Shown here: piece after piece, positions 8,166 through 17,674 of the stretch | Layout: every line of letters begins with the position of its first letter | Position numbering within the stretch: the first letter of the stretch is position 1 | Assembly: GCA_015655375.1 (NCBI GenBank) | Contig: JAATFD010000045.1 | Span: 1 to 64,000, forward strand | Direction of reading: 5' to 3' | Length of the DNA stretch: 64,000 nucleotides | DNA from: Actinomycetales bacterium | GTDB lineage: Bacteria > Actinomycetota > Actinomycetes > Actinomycetales > Actinomycetaceae | Made by a program: the position numbers and the translations under genes | The notes under the pieces: generated by a model | Told to the model about the DNA's origin: nothing | Seen by the model: only the letters and a program-made list of their open reading frames with translations | The model's database searches: none

Positions 8166-9850
8166 GGCGGTCACGACGTCGGATCCTGGCGCCCCTGGCA
8201 GTCGTCGTCCTCGTCGCGTGCGGATGCGCCTCCCTGCCCGATGCGGGGGCGCCGGAGCCCTTCGACGTCTCGGCGCCGACTTCTGCGCCTCTGGATTTTG
8301 CTGCGCCGGGGCCCGTCAAGGGGTCGGCCCCGACGGCACTGGTCTCCGATTTCCTCCGGGCGGAGGCGGCCGGCGCCACCGACGATTTCGCGACGGCTCG
8401 GCTGTTCCTCACCGAGGATGCCTCTGCGCAGTGGAAACCGGAGTCACAGGTCCAGGTCTATTCGACGGATTCCTCGCCCACGTTCTCCCCGGATGACTCC
8501 GCGGAACAGTCCGGAATGACTGCGATCTCGGTCAGCGCTCCAGCCGTGGCGACGGTGGATGAGAACGGCGTCCTGACCCGCACGGAGTCCGATTCGACGA
8601 TCTCCCGCCAGTTCAACCTGGTCCAGGTCGACGGTGAGTGGCGCATCGGTGGCCTCGAGGACGGGATCATTCTCTCGGAGTCCTCTTTCACGGCGTCCTA
8701 TCAGAACGTTTCCCTCTATTTCCCCTCTCCGGCATCGGATTCCCTCGTGGCTGATCCTCGGTGGTATCCCGCGCGTCGCTTGGCCACCTACCTCCTGATG
8801 GGCCTGTTGGCCGGTCCCTCGACCGCGATCTCCTCGGCCGTCGTCACCGCGATCCCGACCGGCACGACGCTTCCGTCTCAGGGCATCGACGTCTCGAGCA
8901 ATGTCGCCCACGTCGTCCTGACCGGCACGGTGCCGACCGACGCCGCGACCCGGAGGCTCGTTGCCTGGCAGGTCGTGTCGACCCTCAAACAGGTCCAGTC
9001 CGTGTCGTCGGTGGAGTTGACAGTGTCTGGGACCAGCGTCGACACCACAGACCTTCCCGGCGAACCGACGTATCACATGGAGACGGCGATCGGTTCCGGC
9101 GATTCGGGACTCATCACGGTGAATGGATCGACGACACAGTCACTCGTCGCCGCCTCGCGACTGGGTCAGACCCCATCGATGCCGGCGATGTCCCCAGTCG
9201 GGAACTCGCCCCTGGCCTGGGTGTGGGACAACACGGTTGTGGCGGATGACCAATCCTCCGGTCAACGAGCGGAAGCGACCACCGACTCTCCGACGTGGCC
9301 GTCGGTCGACCGCTACGGATGGGTCTGGAGCGCCTCCTCGACGGACGATGACACGGTGGTCGTGCTCACTCCCGATGGTTCCACGGCGACGGTGTCGACG
9401 TCCGCAGATGACCACTCACGGATCGTGGCGCTGAGGATCTCCCCGGATGGGGCGCGCGTCGTCATAGTCCGGGAACTCGCGGACGCGCAGACTGTCTGGG
9501 TTTCTCCGGTCGAGCGAGACGGAGAAGGCACCCCGACAGGACTGGGAGAGGCAGTGAAGATCGCTGGACTCTCCGACACGGCCATTGACGCCTCCTGGGC
9601 GGGGACCAGCTCATTGGTGGTTCTGCGGCCGGGATCCTCCGGGTCGTCGACCGTGGTCAGCACCGTTCCTCTGGGCGGTTTCATCACCTCGATCCCCGCG
9701 CCGTCGAAGGCCGTGCACATCACGGCCGGATCGAGTGCCTCCTCCGTCTATCTGATGACATCGGCTGGCGCGATCTACTCCCGGTCCGGATCGGTGTGGC
9801 AACCGGTGACGACGGGCCTCTCGATCCTCGACATCGAGTTCCCCGGCTGA
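8162..9850 (+). CDS. lpqB: Lipoprotein LpqB, MtrAB accessory protein
   Basis: 562 residues from the ATG at 8162, which overlaps the mtrB stop and has GGAGGAG upstream. The signal peptide ends in a lipobox, LVAC, with the acylated cysteine at position 20. A GerMN domain follows (about residues 190-310, with the ARRLATYLLMGLLAGPS stretch), then a beta-propeller-like C-terminal half. In mycobacteria LpqB sits outside the membrane and modulates MtrB signalling. The gene order mtrA-mtrB-lpqB is the standard actinobacterial one. Length agrees with the family (about 560-590 residues). Confidence 0.94.
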   Translation: MRRSRRRILAPLAVVVLVACGCASLPDAGAPEPFDVSAPTSAPLDFAAPGPVKGSAPTALVSDFLRAEAAGATDDFATARLFLTEDASAQWKPESQVQVYSTDSSPTFSPDDSAEQSGMTAISVSAPAVATVDENGVLTRTESDSTISRQFNLVQVDGEWRIGGLEDGIILSESSFTASYQNVSLYFPSPASDSLVADPRWYPARRLATYLLMGLLAGPSTAISSAVVTAIPTGTTLPSQGIDVSSNVAHVVLTGTVPTDAATRRLVAWQVVSTLKQVQSVSSVELTVSGTSVDTTDLPGEPTYHMETAIGSGDSGLITVNGSTTQSLVAASRLGQTPSMPAMSPVGNSPLAWVWDNTVVADDQSSGQRAEATTDSPTWPSVDRYGWVWSASSTDDDTVVVLTPDGSTATVSTSADDHSRIVALRISPDGARVVIVRELADAQTVWVSPVERDGEGTPTGLGEAVKIAGLSDTAIDASWAGTSSLVVLRPGSSGSSTVVSTVPLGGFITSIPAPSKAVHITAGSSASSVYLMTSAGAIYSRSGSVWQPVTTGLSILDIEFPG

Positions 9851-9959
9851 GCTTTCCCGGCGGGACGTGGTTCCACATCCCGCTCGACTCGCCGGCCGAA
9901 TCCACAGGTCCCGGTCGCGGGTCCGCTGGTGGACGTGGACATGGTCTTGGATCGTGATC

Positions 9960-10685
9960 ATGACGGCGTCGGTGGAAGGGCCCCTGCCCGAGCACTGGCG
10001 GCGGGCGTGGGAACAGTTTCTGTGTGTCGTCCTGCCGGTCCAGTGCCTGGGATGCGGGAGGTGGGACATCGTGCTGTGCCCGAGCTGCGCGGCACTCGCC
10101 CGCAGCCCGGAACCCTGCTGGCAGGTCATCGACACCGACGAGGCCGGGCCCGCTTTCGGTCTGTGGGCCCTCGGCGAGTACGGGGGTCCCCTCCGTCGCA
10201 TCGTCGTGGCAGCCAAACACTCAAGTCATGTCGAGGTCGGCTCCTTCCTCGCGGAGGCGGGTCACACGCTCGGGGTATGTCTGGGGAATTCGGGCCTGGT
10301 GCCGGACCGTCGAGAGACGTGGGTCGTCCCGGCACCCTCTAGGTGGCGTCGGCGCTTCCGCGGCCAGATGATCGTGCCCGTCCTTGCCGAGGGCGTGGCC
10401 CACGGACTGTGGCGATCGACCGGCACGACGGTTCGGGTCGTCGACTGCGTGCGTCTGCGCCCAGGTGTGCGCTCGCAGGCGGGACGCAGCGGGGGGCAGC
10501 GGCGCAGTGGGCGTGAGGGTGCGATGCGGGCGCGGGTGGTTCCGCCTCGCGACGTCGGGATCGTCCTCGTTGACGACGTCGTCGCGACGGGGTCGACGCT
10601 GCGGGAACTCGCCCGGGTGTGCGGCTCGGGTGTCGTGGCCGCAACCGCCCTGTGCCACTCGGGGCGACAAGGTCGCATCGTATGA
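9960..10685 (+). CDS. ComF family phosphoribosyltransferase-like protein
   Basis: 241 residues from the ATG at 9960 (upstream GTG codons are possible). N-terminal cysteines (CLGCGRWDIVLCPSC) form a probable four-cysteine zinc site; the C-terminal half has the PRPP-binding loop VLVDDVVATGSTL. This is the ComF/GntX architecture. ComF supports DNA uptake in naturally competent species, but in actinobacteria the gene sits between lpqB and hpf and its role there is not established. The gap to lpqB is 109 bases with no clear promoter or terminator, so it may be read through from mtrA. Confidence 0.88.
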   Translation: MTASVEGPLPEHWRRAWEQFLCVVLPVQCLGCGRWDIVLCPSCAALARSPEPCWQVIDTDEAGPAFGLWALGEYGGPLRRIVVAAKHSSHVEVGSFLAEAGHTLGVCLGNSGLVPDRRETWVVPAPSRWRRRFRGQMIVPVLAEGVAHGLWRSTGTTVRVVDCVRLRPGVRSQAGRSGGQRRSGREGAMRARVVPPRDVGIVLVDDVVATGSTLRELARVCGSGVVAATALCHSGRQGRIV

Positions 10686-10705
10686 CCTGCATCACGTGTT
10701 CGTCG

Positions 10706-10711
10706 TATGAT
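10706..10711 (+). promoter_or_regulatory. Candidate -10 box (TATGAT) for hpf
   Basis: TATGAT lies just past the comF stop and differs from the TATAAT consensus by one base. The matching -35 region (around 10683) is weak. If used, the hpf mRNA would have a leader of about 150 bases that contains a perfect eight-base-pair hairpin (TCGGACGG at 10734-10741 with CCGTCCGA at 10753-10760). Confidence 0.4.
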
Positions 10712-10871
10712 GGACGGATCATGAACAGGCGGGTCGGACGGCCCACGAAACGCCGTCCGAGCTACCCGGCTTCGGGGAGGTGATAGCCGCACGCACGGCT
10801 CGGGGCAATGAGGCGCCCGGGCGCCGTTCACGCGGGGTGGAGACCCCGCCTGTTCCCACGGAGGACACACC

Positions 10872-11537
10872 ATGGACATCACCGTTGTCGCACGCAATGC
10901 CGAGATCCATCCGAATTTTCGCAGCTACGCCGAGGACAAGGTCGCCAAGGTCACCCAGTTCTATCCCCGCGCCCAGCGCGTGGACATCGAGCTGACCCAT
11001 GAGCGCAATCCGCGCCAGGCCGACACTGCGGAGCGCATCGAGCTCACCGTCTATGGCAAGGGACCGATCATCCGTGCCGAGGCGACCTCGGCGGACCGCT
11101 ATGCCGCGGTCGACATCGCTGCCGGCAAGCTGTTCGAGAGACTGCGGCGCGTGCGGGATCGGGCGAAAGATCATCGTCGGAAGTATCCGGTCGAGGCGTC
11201 GGAGGCCGCGGAGGTGGTCTCGGTCCTTCCGGGTGAAGAACCCGGGGGAGCCACGGATGAGCCGGGGGAGCCTCGCGCCGATGTCCTGCGCAGCGCCGTC
11301 GATCTCAAGCCCGGCGAGGCCCGTGAGGAACAGCTCGGGGATTCCCCCGTCATCGTGCGGCAGAAGGTCCATGAGGCCGAGCCCATGAGCGTGGATGAGG
11401 CCCTCGACCAAATGGAGCTGGTCGGTCACCCCTTCTTCCTCTTCATCGATCGTGAGACGAGCCAGCCGTGCGTCGTCTACCACCGTCACGGCTGGACCTA
11501 CGGTGTCATTCGGCTGAATACGCGCATTGAATCCTGA
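10872..11537 (+). CDS. hpf: Long-form ribosome hibernation promoting factor HPF
   Basis: 221 residues, the length of the long HPF class. The N-terminal S30AE domain (about 1-100) begins [17 protein letters not shown] and binds the decoding centre of the 30S subunit. A charged linker leads to the C-terminal dimerisation domain (about 160-218) with [20 protein letters not shown], which joins two ribosomes into a 100S dimer. GGAGG lies eight bases before the ATG. The gene stands between comF and secA as in other actinobacteria and is followed by a strong hairpin, so it is probably transcribed alone from the 10.7-kb leader. Confidence 0.95.
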   Translation: MDITVVARNAEIHPNFRSYAEDKVAKVTQFYPRAQRVDIELTHERNPRQADTAERIELTVYGKGPIIRAEATSADRYAAVDIAAGKLFERLRRVRDRAKDHRRKYPVEASEAAEVVSVLPGEEPGGATDEPGEPRADVLRSAVDLKPGEAREEQLGDSPVIVRQKVHEAEPMSVDEALDQMELVGHPFFLFIDRETSQPCVVYHRHGWTYGVIRLNTRIES

Positions 11538-11545
11538 ACCGGATC

Positions 11546-11582
11546 GGCGGAGCCCCTCATCCACCCGATGGGGGGCTCCGCC
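11546..11582 (+). terminator. Hairpin terminator after hpf
   Basis: GGCGGAGCCCC (11546-11556) pairs perfectly with GGGGCTCCGCC (11572-11582), an 11-bp GC-rich stem beginning nine bases after the hpf stop. No T run follows, as is common in high-GC actinobacteria. Confidence 0.7.
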
Positions 11583-11681
11583 ATGCCCGGGGAGAACCGC
11601 GGAGGCACGATCGGGACAAAACGGCGGGAGAGAATGCCTCAACGAGGGGTGGCTCGCTCGCCGTCGGGAGGGCCTTTTCCG

Positions 11682-11687
11682 TAGACT
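11682..11687 (+). promoter_or_regulatory. Candidate -10 box (TAGACT) for secA
   Basis: TAGACT lies 69 bases before the secA start in the only hpf-secA gap, beyond the hpf terminator. The same hexamer precedes the first CNNM gene at 37527. No convincing -35 is visible, which is frequent in actinobacterial housekeeping promoters. Confidence 0.35.
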
Positions 11688-11755
11688 GGGCGCTGCGCAC
11701 GCTTGGGGGTGTGCGCCCGGGGGGAGTCTTCCCGGTCACGACGTCAGGAGCACCG

Positions 11756-14653
11756 GTGTCACTCATCGACAAGATCCTCCGTGCGGGTGAGGGTCGAACG
11801 CTGAAGAAGCTCGATCGGACCGCCGACCAGGTCGACGCCCTCCAAGAGGACTTCGAGGCACTCACCGATGAGGAGCTGCGCGCCAAGACCGATGAATTCA
11901 AGCAGCGGCTCGCCGAGGGCGAGACCATCGATGATCTGCTCGTCGAGGCGTTCGCGACGGTGCGAGAGGCCGCCTGGCGGGTGCTGCGCCAGCGTCCCTT
12001 CCACGTCCAGGTCATGGGCGGCGTTGCCCTTCACCTCGGCAACATCGCCGAGATGAAGACCGGTGAAGGAAAGACCCTTGTCGCGACGATGCCCTCCTAC
12101 CTGCGTGCGCTCGACGGCAAGGGCGTCCACGTCGTCACGGTCAACGACTATCTTGCGAAGTACCAGTCCGATCTCATGGGTCGTGTCTACAACTTCCTCG
12201 GCATGACCACGGGCTGTGTCTTGACCGGGCAGGATCCGGCCGAACGCCGCAAGCAGTACGAGGCCGACATCACCTATGGGACGAACAACGAGTTCGGGTT
12301 CGACTACCTGCGTGACAACATGGCCCAGCGTGTGGAGGACATGGTCCAGCGCGGGCACAATTTTGTCATCGTCGACGAAGTCGACTCGATCCTCATCGAC
12401 GAGGCGCGCACTCCGCTGATCATTTCGGGCCCCGCCACCGGCGACGTCAACCGGTGGTACGCGGAATTCGCTCGGATCGCGCGCATGCTCGAACGTGACG
12501 TCGACTACGAGGTCGACGAGAAGAAGAAGACGATCGGCGTCCTTGAGCCCGGCATCGACAAGGTCGAGGACCAACTCGGCGTCGAGAACCTCTACGAGGC
12601 TGCGAACACACCGCTGATCGGTTTCCTCAACAATTCGATCCGCGCCAAGGAGCTCTTCCACCGCGACAAGGACTACATCGTCGACAACGGCGAGGTCCTC
12701 ATCGTCGATGAGCACACCGGTCGCGTCCTGCCCGGTCGCCGATACAACGAGGGCATGCACCAGGCGATTGAGGCGAAGGAGAACGTCCCGATCAAGGCCG
12801 AGAACCAGACCCTGGCAACGATCACTCTACAGAACTACTTCCGCCTGTATCCCGAGGGATCGCGCGCGGGCATGACCGGCACCGCCGAGACCGAGGCCGC
12901 CGAGTTCGCCTCGACCTACAAGATCGGCGTCATTCCGATCCCGACGAACCGGCCGATGGTCCGTGTCGATCAGCCCGATCTCGTCTTCCCCACAGAAAAG
13001 GGAAAGCTCGACGCGATCATCGACGACATTGTCGAGCGTCACGAGAACGGTCAGCCGATCCTCGTGGGTACGACCTCGGTGGAGAAGTCCGAGGTCGTCG
13101 CGAAGCTGCTGCGCGACAAGCACGTGCCCCACCAGGTCCTCAACGCCAAGCAGCACGCCCGCGAAGCGCAGGTCGTGGCCATGGCCGGACGCAAGGGCGC
13201 GGTCACCGTCGCCACGAACATGGCCGGTCGAGGCACCGACATCATGCTCGGTGGCAACTCGGAGTTCATTGCCCAGGCGAGCCTGGCAGCTCGCGGCCTC
13301 GATCCCAAGGAGAACGCCGAGGAGTACCGCGAGGCGTGGCCCGCAGCGCTTGCCGAGGCAGAGGACGCCGTGGAGGCCGAGCGCGAGGAGGTCCGCGAGG
13401 CCGGGGGCCTGTATGTGCTGGGCACCGAGCGTCACGAGTCCCGACGCATTGACAACCAGTTGCGTGGTCGTTCCGGTCGTCAGGGAGACCCGGGGGAGTC
13501 CCGGTTCTACCTGTCCATGGAGGACGACCTCATGCGGTTGTTCAACTCCGGGATGGCCCAGAGAATCATGTCCTCGGGCGCCTATCCGGAGGACGCCCCC
13601 CTGGAGTCGAAGGTCGTCTCCCGCTCGATCGCCTCGGCCCAGCACCAGGTGGAGGCCCGCAACTTCGAGATTCGCAAGAACGTCCTCAAGTACGACGACG
13701 TGATGACAGGTCAGCGCGAACTGGTCTACGACCAGCGTCGCCAGGTCCTCGAGGGAGTCGATCTCAAAGACCAGATAACGTGGTTCGCTGAGGGCCTCGT
13801 CGCGGGCCTTGTCGCCGAATACGCGCAGGATTCCTCCCCGCGCCAGTGGGACCTCGACGCACTGTGGTCGGCTCTGCGTGGCTACTACCCGCCCTCGGTC
13901 ACTCCCGAGGAGGTCGCCGACGCACATGGCGGCACCGACTCGCTGGTGCGCGAGGACCTGGTCTTCGAGCTGACGGGCGACATCAAGGCGGTCTACGCGG
14001 AGTCCGAGATTGAACTTGACGCAAATCCGCTGGCCGTTCAGCAGCTGGGCGAGGAACCGATGCGCGCCCTCGAACGTCGCGTGGTGATTTCCACAGTCGA
14101 TCGCCTCTGGCGCGAGCACCTCTACGAGATGGACTACCTCAAGGAGGGCATTGGACTGCGGGCGATGGGTCAACGCGATCCACTCGTCGAGTACAAGGAC
14201 GAGGGCGCCCAGATGTTCCAGGCGATGATGGAGCGGATCCGTGAAGAGTCCGTCCAGCAGATCTTCGCCTACTGCCGCCAGTTCCAGCTGGCCTTCGACA
14301 AGGCGCGCGAGGGCGGGGATGCCTCGGCACAGTCGGTGACGGCGAGCCCACAAACGGCGTCCGCAGACAGCGACGCTGTTCGGGATGGGGCGATCGCCGC
14401 TCAGGCGGCCCCGGAAGCGGCACGGCAGGTCGCGGCCCACAAGCAGGAGGCGGAGGCCGCGGCGTTGGCCAAGGCTGCCTCGGTCATGGGCAACGTCGGG
14501 CGTGAGCAGCGTCAATCGCGACTCAACTACTCGGCTCCCGAGGGCGCGGGATCGGGATCGGAGGCTGCGTCGTCCCCGCGGGCCGCTGGGTCGGGCGGGG
14601 GCAACCGCGCCCAGCGGCGGGCTGCAGCGAAGAAGGCGAAGAAGCGGTCCTGA
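11756..14653 (+). CDS. secA: Preprotein translocase ATPase SecA
   Basis: 965 residues from a GTG at 11756, chosen because AGGAG lies five bases upstream and the protein then begins [19 protein letters not shown] as SecA does; a longer open frame from 11711 is not supported. Walker A MKTGEGKT is at about residues 100-107 and the [15 protein letters not shown] helicase box at about 207. The preprotein cross-linking and helical scaffold regions follow in normal order. The tail is rich in alanine and lysine ([13 protein letters not shown]) and lacks the cysteine-rich SEC-C zinc motif, typical of actinobacterial SecA1. It drives Sec export of the signal-peptide proteins in this window (LpqB, GluB, the subtilase). 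Confidence 0.97.
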   Translation: MSLIDKILRAGEGRTLKKLDRTADQVDALQEDFEALTDEELRAKTDEFKQRLAEGETIDDLLVEAFATVREAAWRVLRQRPFHVQVMGGVALHLGNIAEMKTGEGKTLVATMPSYLRALDGKGVHVVTVNDYLAKYQSDLMGRVYNFLGMTTGCVLTGQDPAERRKQYEADITYGTNNEFGFDYLRDNMAQRVEDMVQRGHNFVIVDEVDSILIDEARTPLIISGPATGDVNRWYAEFARIARMLERDVDYEVDEKKKTIGVLEPGIDKVEDQLGVENLYEAANTPLIGFLNNSIRAKELFHRDKDYIVDNGEVLIVDEHTGRVLPGRRYNEGMHQAIEAKENVPIKAENQTLATITLQNYFRLYPEGSRAGMTGTAETEAAEFASTYKIGVIPIPTNRPMVRVDQPDLVFPTEKGKLDAIIDDIVERHENGQPILVGTTSVEKSEVVAKLLRDKHVPHQVLNAKQHAREAQVVAMAGRKGAVTVATNMAGRGTDIMLGGNSEFIAQASLAARGLDPKENAEEYREAWPAALAEAEDAVEAEREEVREAGGLYVLGTERHESRRIDNQLRGRSGRQGDPGESRFYLSMEDDLMRLFNSGMAQRIMSSGAYPEDAPLESKVVSRSIASAQHQVEARNFEIRKNVLKYDDVMTGQRELVYDQRRQVLEGVDLKDQITWFAEGLVAGLVAEYAQDSSPRQWDLDALWSALRGYYPPSVTPEEVADAHGGTDSLVREDLVFELTGDIKAVYAESEIELDANPLAVQQLGEEPMRALERRVVISTVDRLWREHLYEMDYLKEGIGLRAMGQRDPLVEYKDEGAQMFQAMMERIREESVQQIFAYCRQFQLAFDKAREGGDASAQSVTASPQTASADSDAVRDGAIAAQAAPEAARQVAAHKQEAEAAALAKAASVMGNVGREQRQSRLNYSAPEGAGSGSEAASSPRAAGSGGGNRAQRRAAAKKAKKRS

Positions 14654-14662
14654 GGCTGGCGT

Positions 14663-15196
14663 TCACGCGATATCGAGGGCGGTCGTCAACCAGCGCCCGC
14701 GGAATTCCTCGAGCCTGAGCGCCAATGCCCGCGTACGTCCGTCCAGACCGATGATGACACCGGCCTCGACGACGCCGGGACGCACATGGGCGACATGCGT
14801 GGACAGGATACGGCAGCCGGTGGAGCTCAGTCCCGGCGTCATCGCCGCTCCATTGCGCGCGAGCTGCTCATAGAGGGCGGGCACGACCCAACGTCGCAGC
14901 TGGGTCAACGGACGGACGCCCACGAGGATCTCGACGATCCCGCGGGCCAGAGCACCCGCCCACTGGCCCGGGTCCGGCGGCCGGGCGACGGCGAGGGGCC
15001 GCACCGGGTCGTGGCGCAGACGTTCGTCGAATTCCTCGAGGTCATGGGGCTCTAGTGCCAGCCTCATGTCCCACCGCAGGCAGGCGTCCCCGGGACGAGC
15101 CGTGGGCAGGCAATTCGTCGGTGATCGAATGAGGGACTCGGCGTCGGGAATCGTACAGGGGGACGCGTCGTCCCGTGTCATCGGTTGGGCGCTCAT
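14663..15196 (-). CDS. DUF6459 / Rv3231c-like protein
   Basis: 177 residues. The central and C-terminal pattern (ALARGIVEILVGVRPLTQLRRWV ... VVEAGVIIGLDGRTRALALRLEEFRGRWLTTALDI) matches a small actinobacterial family usually found immediately beside secA. It has no catalytic motif or membrane segment and its function is unknown; the single-domain fold with a terminal sheet suggests a binding role. The start at 15196 is supported by an ATGA overlap with the LysM gene and GGAG six bases upstream. It ends nine bases from the convergent secA stop, leaving no space for separate terminators. Confidence 0.75.
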   Translation of the reverse strand: MSAQPMTRDDASPCTIPDAESLIRSPTNCLPTARPGDACLRWDMRLALEPHDLEEFDERLRHDPVRPLAVARPPDPGQWAGALARGIVEILVGVRPLTQLRRWVVPALYEQLARNGAAMTPGLSSTGCRILSTHVAHVRPGVVEAGVIIGLDGRTRALALRLEEFRGRWLTTALDIA

Positions 15197-16005
15197 CGCG
15201 GGCTCCGGGGAATCTCGAGGACCGTCCCGGGGTGGATCAGATCGGGGTCATCGCCGATCGCGGTTCGGTTGAGGTCGTGAAGATCCCGCCACAGGGCGTC
15301 GATGCGGGCGGGATCGCTCCCGGGCCCGAGGATCTCTGTAGCGATAGCCCACAGATTGTCCCCGGCCTCGACGACGCGAGAGAGGGGTATCCCGGGTGCT
15401 CGATCGACGGTCGATCCGTTGACCGGGTCGGAATCGGTGGGGATCGTCAGGAGCGAGGACGACGTCGCCGACGACCTGGCGGGTGGAGCGGGAGGACGAG
15501 CTTCGGTGGGAGGACCCGCGGTGCTCACGGTCGCCGTGGCCGACCAGACGAGGTCGTCGGGGATATCGTCACCGGTGGAGGTGCTGGCGTTCGCCAGGGG
15601 CACGAGAGTGCCACTGAGCAGCCCCGCTCCGGCGGCGATCGTCGCGGCCCGGCGGGCCAGCGCGCGGCGGGCCTGGCCGGTTCCGAGTCGGGTCACGAGG
15701 CCCGTGAGCCGACGACGCGGGGCCGACGGGAGCAGTCGCAGACCGGCCAGATGAGCGGCGATCAAGCTGAGGAGGTGCCACCCCAGGCTCATCGAGGCGA
15801 TCAGGAGGGTCGGTGCGACGACGAGGATCTCGAGGTGGGTGGGCTGCGCCTCGCGCAACAGCTCGATCATTGCCCCGAGTGCCCGGGCGGTGATGGCCGC
15901 GGTCGGTGCGGCGAGGAGCCAGAGAGCGATCTCGGCGAGCCGGTCGGCGCGCGGGCCGCGCATCTGTGTGCGTGCGGGGGCGACCTCGGTGTCGGAATCG
16001 GTCAT
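15193..16005 (-). CDS. LysM domain membrane protein
   Basis: 270 residues. Two membrane segments (about 25-50 and 60-87) and a third hydrophobic stretch (about 140-160, AATIAAGAGLLSGTLVPLANA) precede a proline/serine/threonine-rich linker and a C-terminal LysM motif (about 215-265: VVEAGDNLWAIATEIL ... IHPGTVLEIP). LysM binds peptidoglycan, so the C-terminus should face the wall. GGGAG is six bases before the ATG. It overlaps the DUF6459 gene and is divergent from the unknown 183-residue protein. Similar LysM proteins occur next to DUF6459 and SAF genes in other actinobacteria; role not established. Confidence 0.8.
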   Translation of the reverse strand: MTDSDTEVAPARTQMRGPRADRLAEIALWLLAAPTAAITARALGAMIELLREAQPTHLEILVVAPTLLIASMSLGWHLLSLIAAHLAGLRLLPSAPRRRLTGLVTRLGTGQARRALARRAATIAAGAGLLSGTLVPLANASTSTGDDIPDDLVWSATATVSTAGPPTEARPPAPPARSSATSSSLLTIPTDSDPVNGSTVDRAPGIPLSRVVEAGDNLWAIATEILGPGSDPARIDALWRDLHDLNRTAIGDDPDLIHPGTVLEIPRSPR

Positions 16006-16021
16006 GTGTATCTCCCTAGAA

Positions 16022-16079
16022 CATGTCAGTTAATGTCGGTTCATATCTTTTTATGATTTCAGAGTCTGCTCTGACTCTG
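16022..16079. promoter_or_regulatory. AT-rich divergent promoter region with repeats
   Basis: Between the LysM gene and the divergent unknown gene is a locally AT-rich stretch. It has a direct repeat (ATGTCAGTTA at 16023 and ATGTCGGTTC at 16033) and an inverted repeat, CAGAGTC (16060-16066) with GACTCTG (16073-16079). These look like protein-binding sites for divergent control. The small HTH gene nearby is one possible binder, but nothing proves it. Confidence 0.4.
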
Positions 16080-16131
16080 TTCATCGTGTCAAGTGGTTCC
16101 AGTTCGTCACAGTCTGTGTGAGGCTATGGGT

Positions 16132-16683
16132 ATGGATCTTGACGTCTTTCTCATGGACTTGGCGGGCCGCTTCGATGCCGAGCGTCGGGTCGAGGCTGAT
16201 GCGCTGGTCGACGAATTGACCGATGCGGAACGCTCCAGTGTGACGATGGCGGCACGATTGCTCGCGATGGAGGGGGAGCCCCTCACGCTTCTGCTGCGCG
16301 GGGGTGAACGCGTGCGGGGACGGGTCGTCGACGTCGCGCGGACATGGGTCCTTGTCGGGACCGATCCGGGGCAGTCATTGATTCCGCTCGGGGCGCTCGC
16401 GGCGGTGTGGCCGCTCGGAGGAGCGGTCGCCGACGAGTCGAGCGTCGCGCACTCGGTCGGCGTCGGTCATGTCCTCAGAGAGCTCGGCGACCGTGGAGTC
16501 GAGATCGTTGTCGACCACGATGCGGGGATCCATGTCGGTGTCGTTGCGGCAATGCTGGCTGATCATCTCGATCTCGACGTCGCAACGGGCGGCTCGGTGG
16601 TCGACGCACGCGACCGCGTCGGCCGGATCCGGTTGTCTCTTCCCCTGGCGGGTGTGCGGCGGATCAGGATCTCCGCGAGCTGA
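16132..16683 (+). CDS. Conserved actinobacterial protein of unknown function
   Basis: 183 residues from the ATG at 16132, where GTGAGG lies eight bases upstream; an ATG six bases earlier is also possible. No signal peptide or membrane helix. The protein is acidic, with an alpha-helical first third and a sheet-like middle that reads like an SH3/Sm-type barrel (PLTLLLRGGERVRGRVVDVARTWVLVG). Similar proteins sit beside excisionase-type HTH genes in Actinomycetales, but I cannot name a function. It is convergent with the HTH gene (11 bases between stops). Confidence 0.7.
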   Translation: MDLDVFLMDLAGRFDAERRVEADALVDELTDAERSSVTMAARLLAMEGEPLTLLLRGGERVRGRVVDVARTWVLVGTDPGQSLIPLGALAAVWPLGGAVADESSVAHSVGVGHVLRELGDRGVEIVVDHDAGIHVGVVAAMLADHLDLDVATGGSVVDARDRVGRIRLSLPLAGVRRIRISAS

Positions 16684-16694
16684 GAGAGTGTCGC

Positions 16695-16907
16695 TCAGTC
16701 GCTCGTGTGCGCATGCGTGTGGTGGCGGGCCTGGGCGTATTGCTGCTGGATATAGGCCTCGAGCTCAGTGGCCTCGATGCGCCAGACCCGTTTGCCCCCG
16801 ACCTGGATGGCGGGCAGCTCACCGGACGTGACGAGGGCGCGGGCGGCGGACATCGACAGATTGAGCGTTGTCGCGACGTCGGAGAGAGTGAGGAAACGCT
16901 GGGCCAT
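16695..16907 (-). CDS. Excisionase-family (BldC-like) helix-turn-helix protein
   Basis: 70 residues: one MerR/excisionase-type winged helix (FLTLSDVATTLNLSMSAARALVTSGELPAIQVGGKRVWRIEATELEAYI) and a histidine-rich tail. Such single-domain proteins (BldC in Streptomyces) bind direct repeats cooperatively and regulate development genes; others are phage excisionases. No phage genes are near, so a chromosomal regulator is more likely. It lies between the unknown protein and the SAF gene, and its ATG has no clear ribosome site. Confidence 0.85.
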   Translation of the reverse strand: MAQRFLTLSDVATTLNLSMSAARALVTSGELPAIQVGGKRVWRIEATELEAYIQQQYAQARHHTHAHTSD

Positions 16908-17089
16908 GGGCTCATGATGCCATTGCCTCGAGATCGATGCAGACCGTAAGCGTTGGATGTGGACGAACCCCGTCGATACCCGTTCTCCGGATTGCTCCCT
17001 GTGGAAACGGCCCGAACCGCGCTCTTGCGAGGCATCATGGTCAGGTGGTTACGTTGAAACGTTCTGTGCGGGTCCCGAGGAGGACCGTC

Positions 17090-17674
17090 GTGTGGAGAGA
17101 TCCGAGATTCGTCATCGGCGTGTTGCTCATCGCGGCGTCGGTCCTCGGATGCAGTCTGCTCGTCTCCCAGGCTCGATCCGGCGTCCGCGTGTACCAGACG
17201 ACTCGCGACATCGCCGTCGGGGAGGCCTTGGACCAGACGAACGTGCGGGTCGTGGAGGCTCGCCCCGGCTCGGACGTCTATCTCGGGGCAGATGCCCTGG
17301 AAAGCGGGGTCGTCGCGGCGCGTTCGATGGGGACCGGGGAACTTCTGCCGAGTTCGGCCGTCAGCGCTCAGGACGATCGCTCACACCGGCGGCTAATGAT
17401 CACGGTCGCAGCGGGCCTGCCGGATTCCGTGGGCCCCGGGACCGAACTCGAACTCTGGTTCGCGCCCTCGCGTGGGGCGTCCTCCCAGGGGGCGTCCGAG
17501 CCCCGCCTGATCGCCCGCAACGCGACGTTGATCAGAATCGGCGAGGATTCGATGGGACTGGGGTCGAGCACCGGCAGCCGGATCGAGGTCCGTCTCGCCG
17601 AGGCAGATCTGCCCGCCGTGCTCGAGGCCGGTGGCGGAGACGGCACGGTCAGCGCCGTGCCGGTGGGCGGATGA
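17090..17674 (+). CDS. SAF domain protein (CpaB/RcpC-like)
   Basis: 194 residues from the GTG at 17090. A perfect AGGAGG lies six bases upstream; reading those bases as two AGG arginine codons would be very unusual in this genome, so longer starts (GTG 17045) are less likely. One membrane helix near residues 7-27 is followed by a SAF domain (VYQTTRDIAVGEALDQTNVRVVEA ... LESGVVAARSMGTGELLPSSAV). SAF proteins of the CpaB type are periplasmic parts of Flp/Tad pilus machines. Its stop overlaps the CpaE-like ATPase start by four bases, so the two work together. No other Tad genes are in the window. Confidence 0.85.
   Translation: MWRDPRFVIGVLLIAASVLGCSLLVSQARSGVRVYQTTRDIAVGEALDQTNVRVVEARPGSDVYLGADALESGVVAARSMGTGELLPSSAVSAQDDRSHRRLMITVAAGLPDSVGPGTELELWFAPSRGASSQGASEPRLIARNATLIRIGEDSMGLGSSTGSRIEVRLAEADLPAVLEAGGGDGTVSAVPVGG

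Noticed and set aside
12827-14515. 562-codon minus-strand open frame opposite secA
   Set aside because: Shadow of secA codons; no recognisable protein and no ribosome site.
16957-17670. Upstream extension of the CpaE-like gene, in frame, over the SAF gene
   Set aside because: Translates to arginine-rich sequence without similarity; the ATGA overlap at 17671 gives a better start and SAF uses the other frame.
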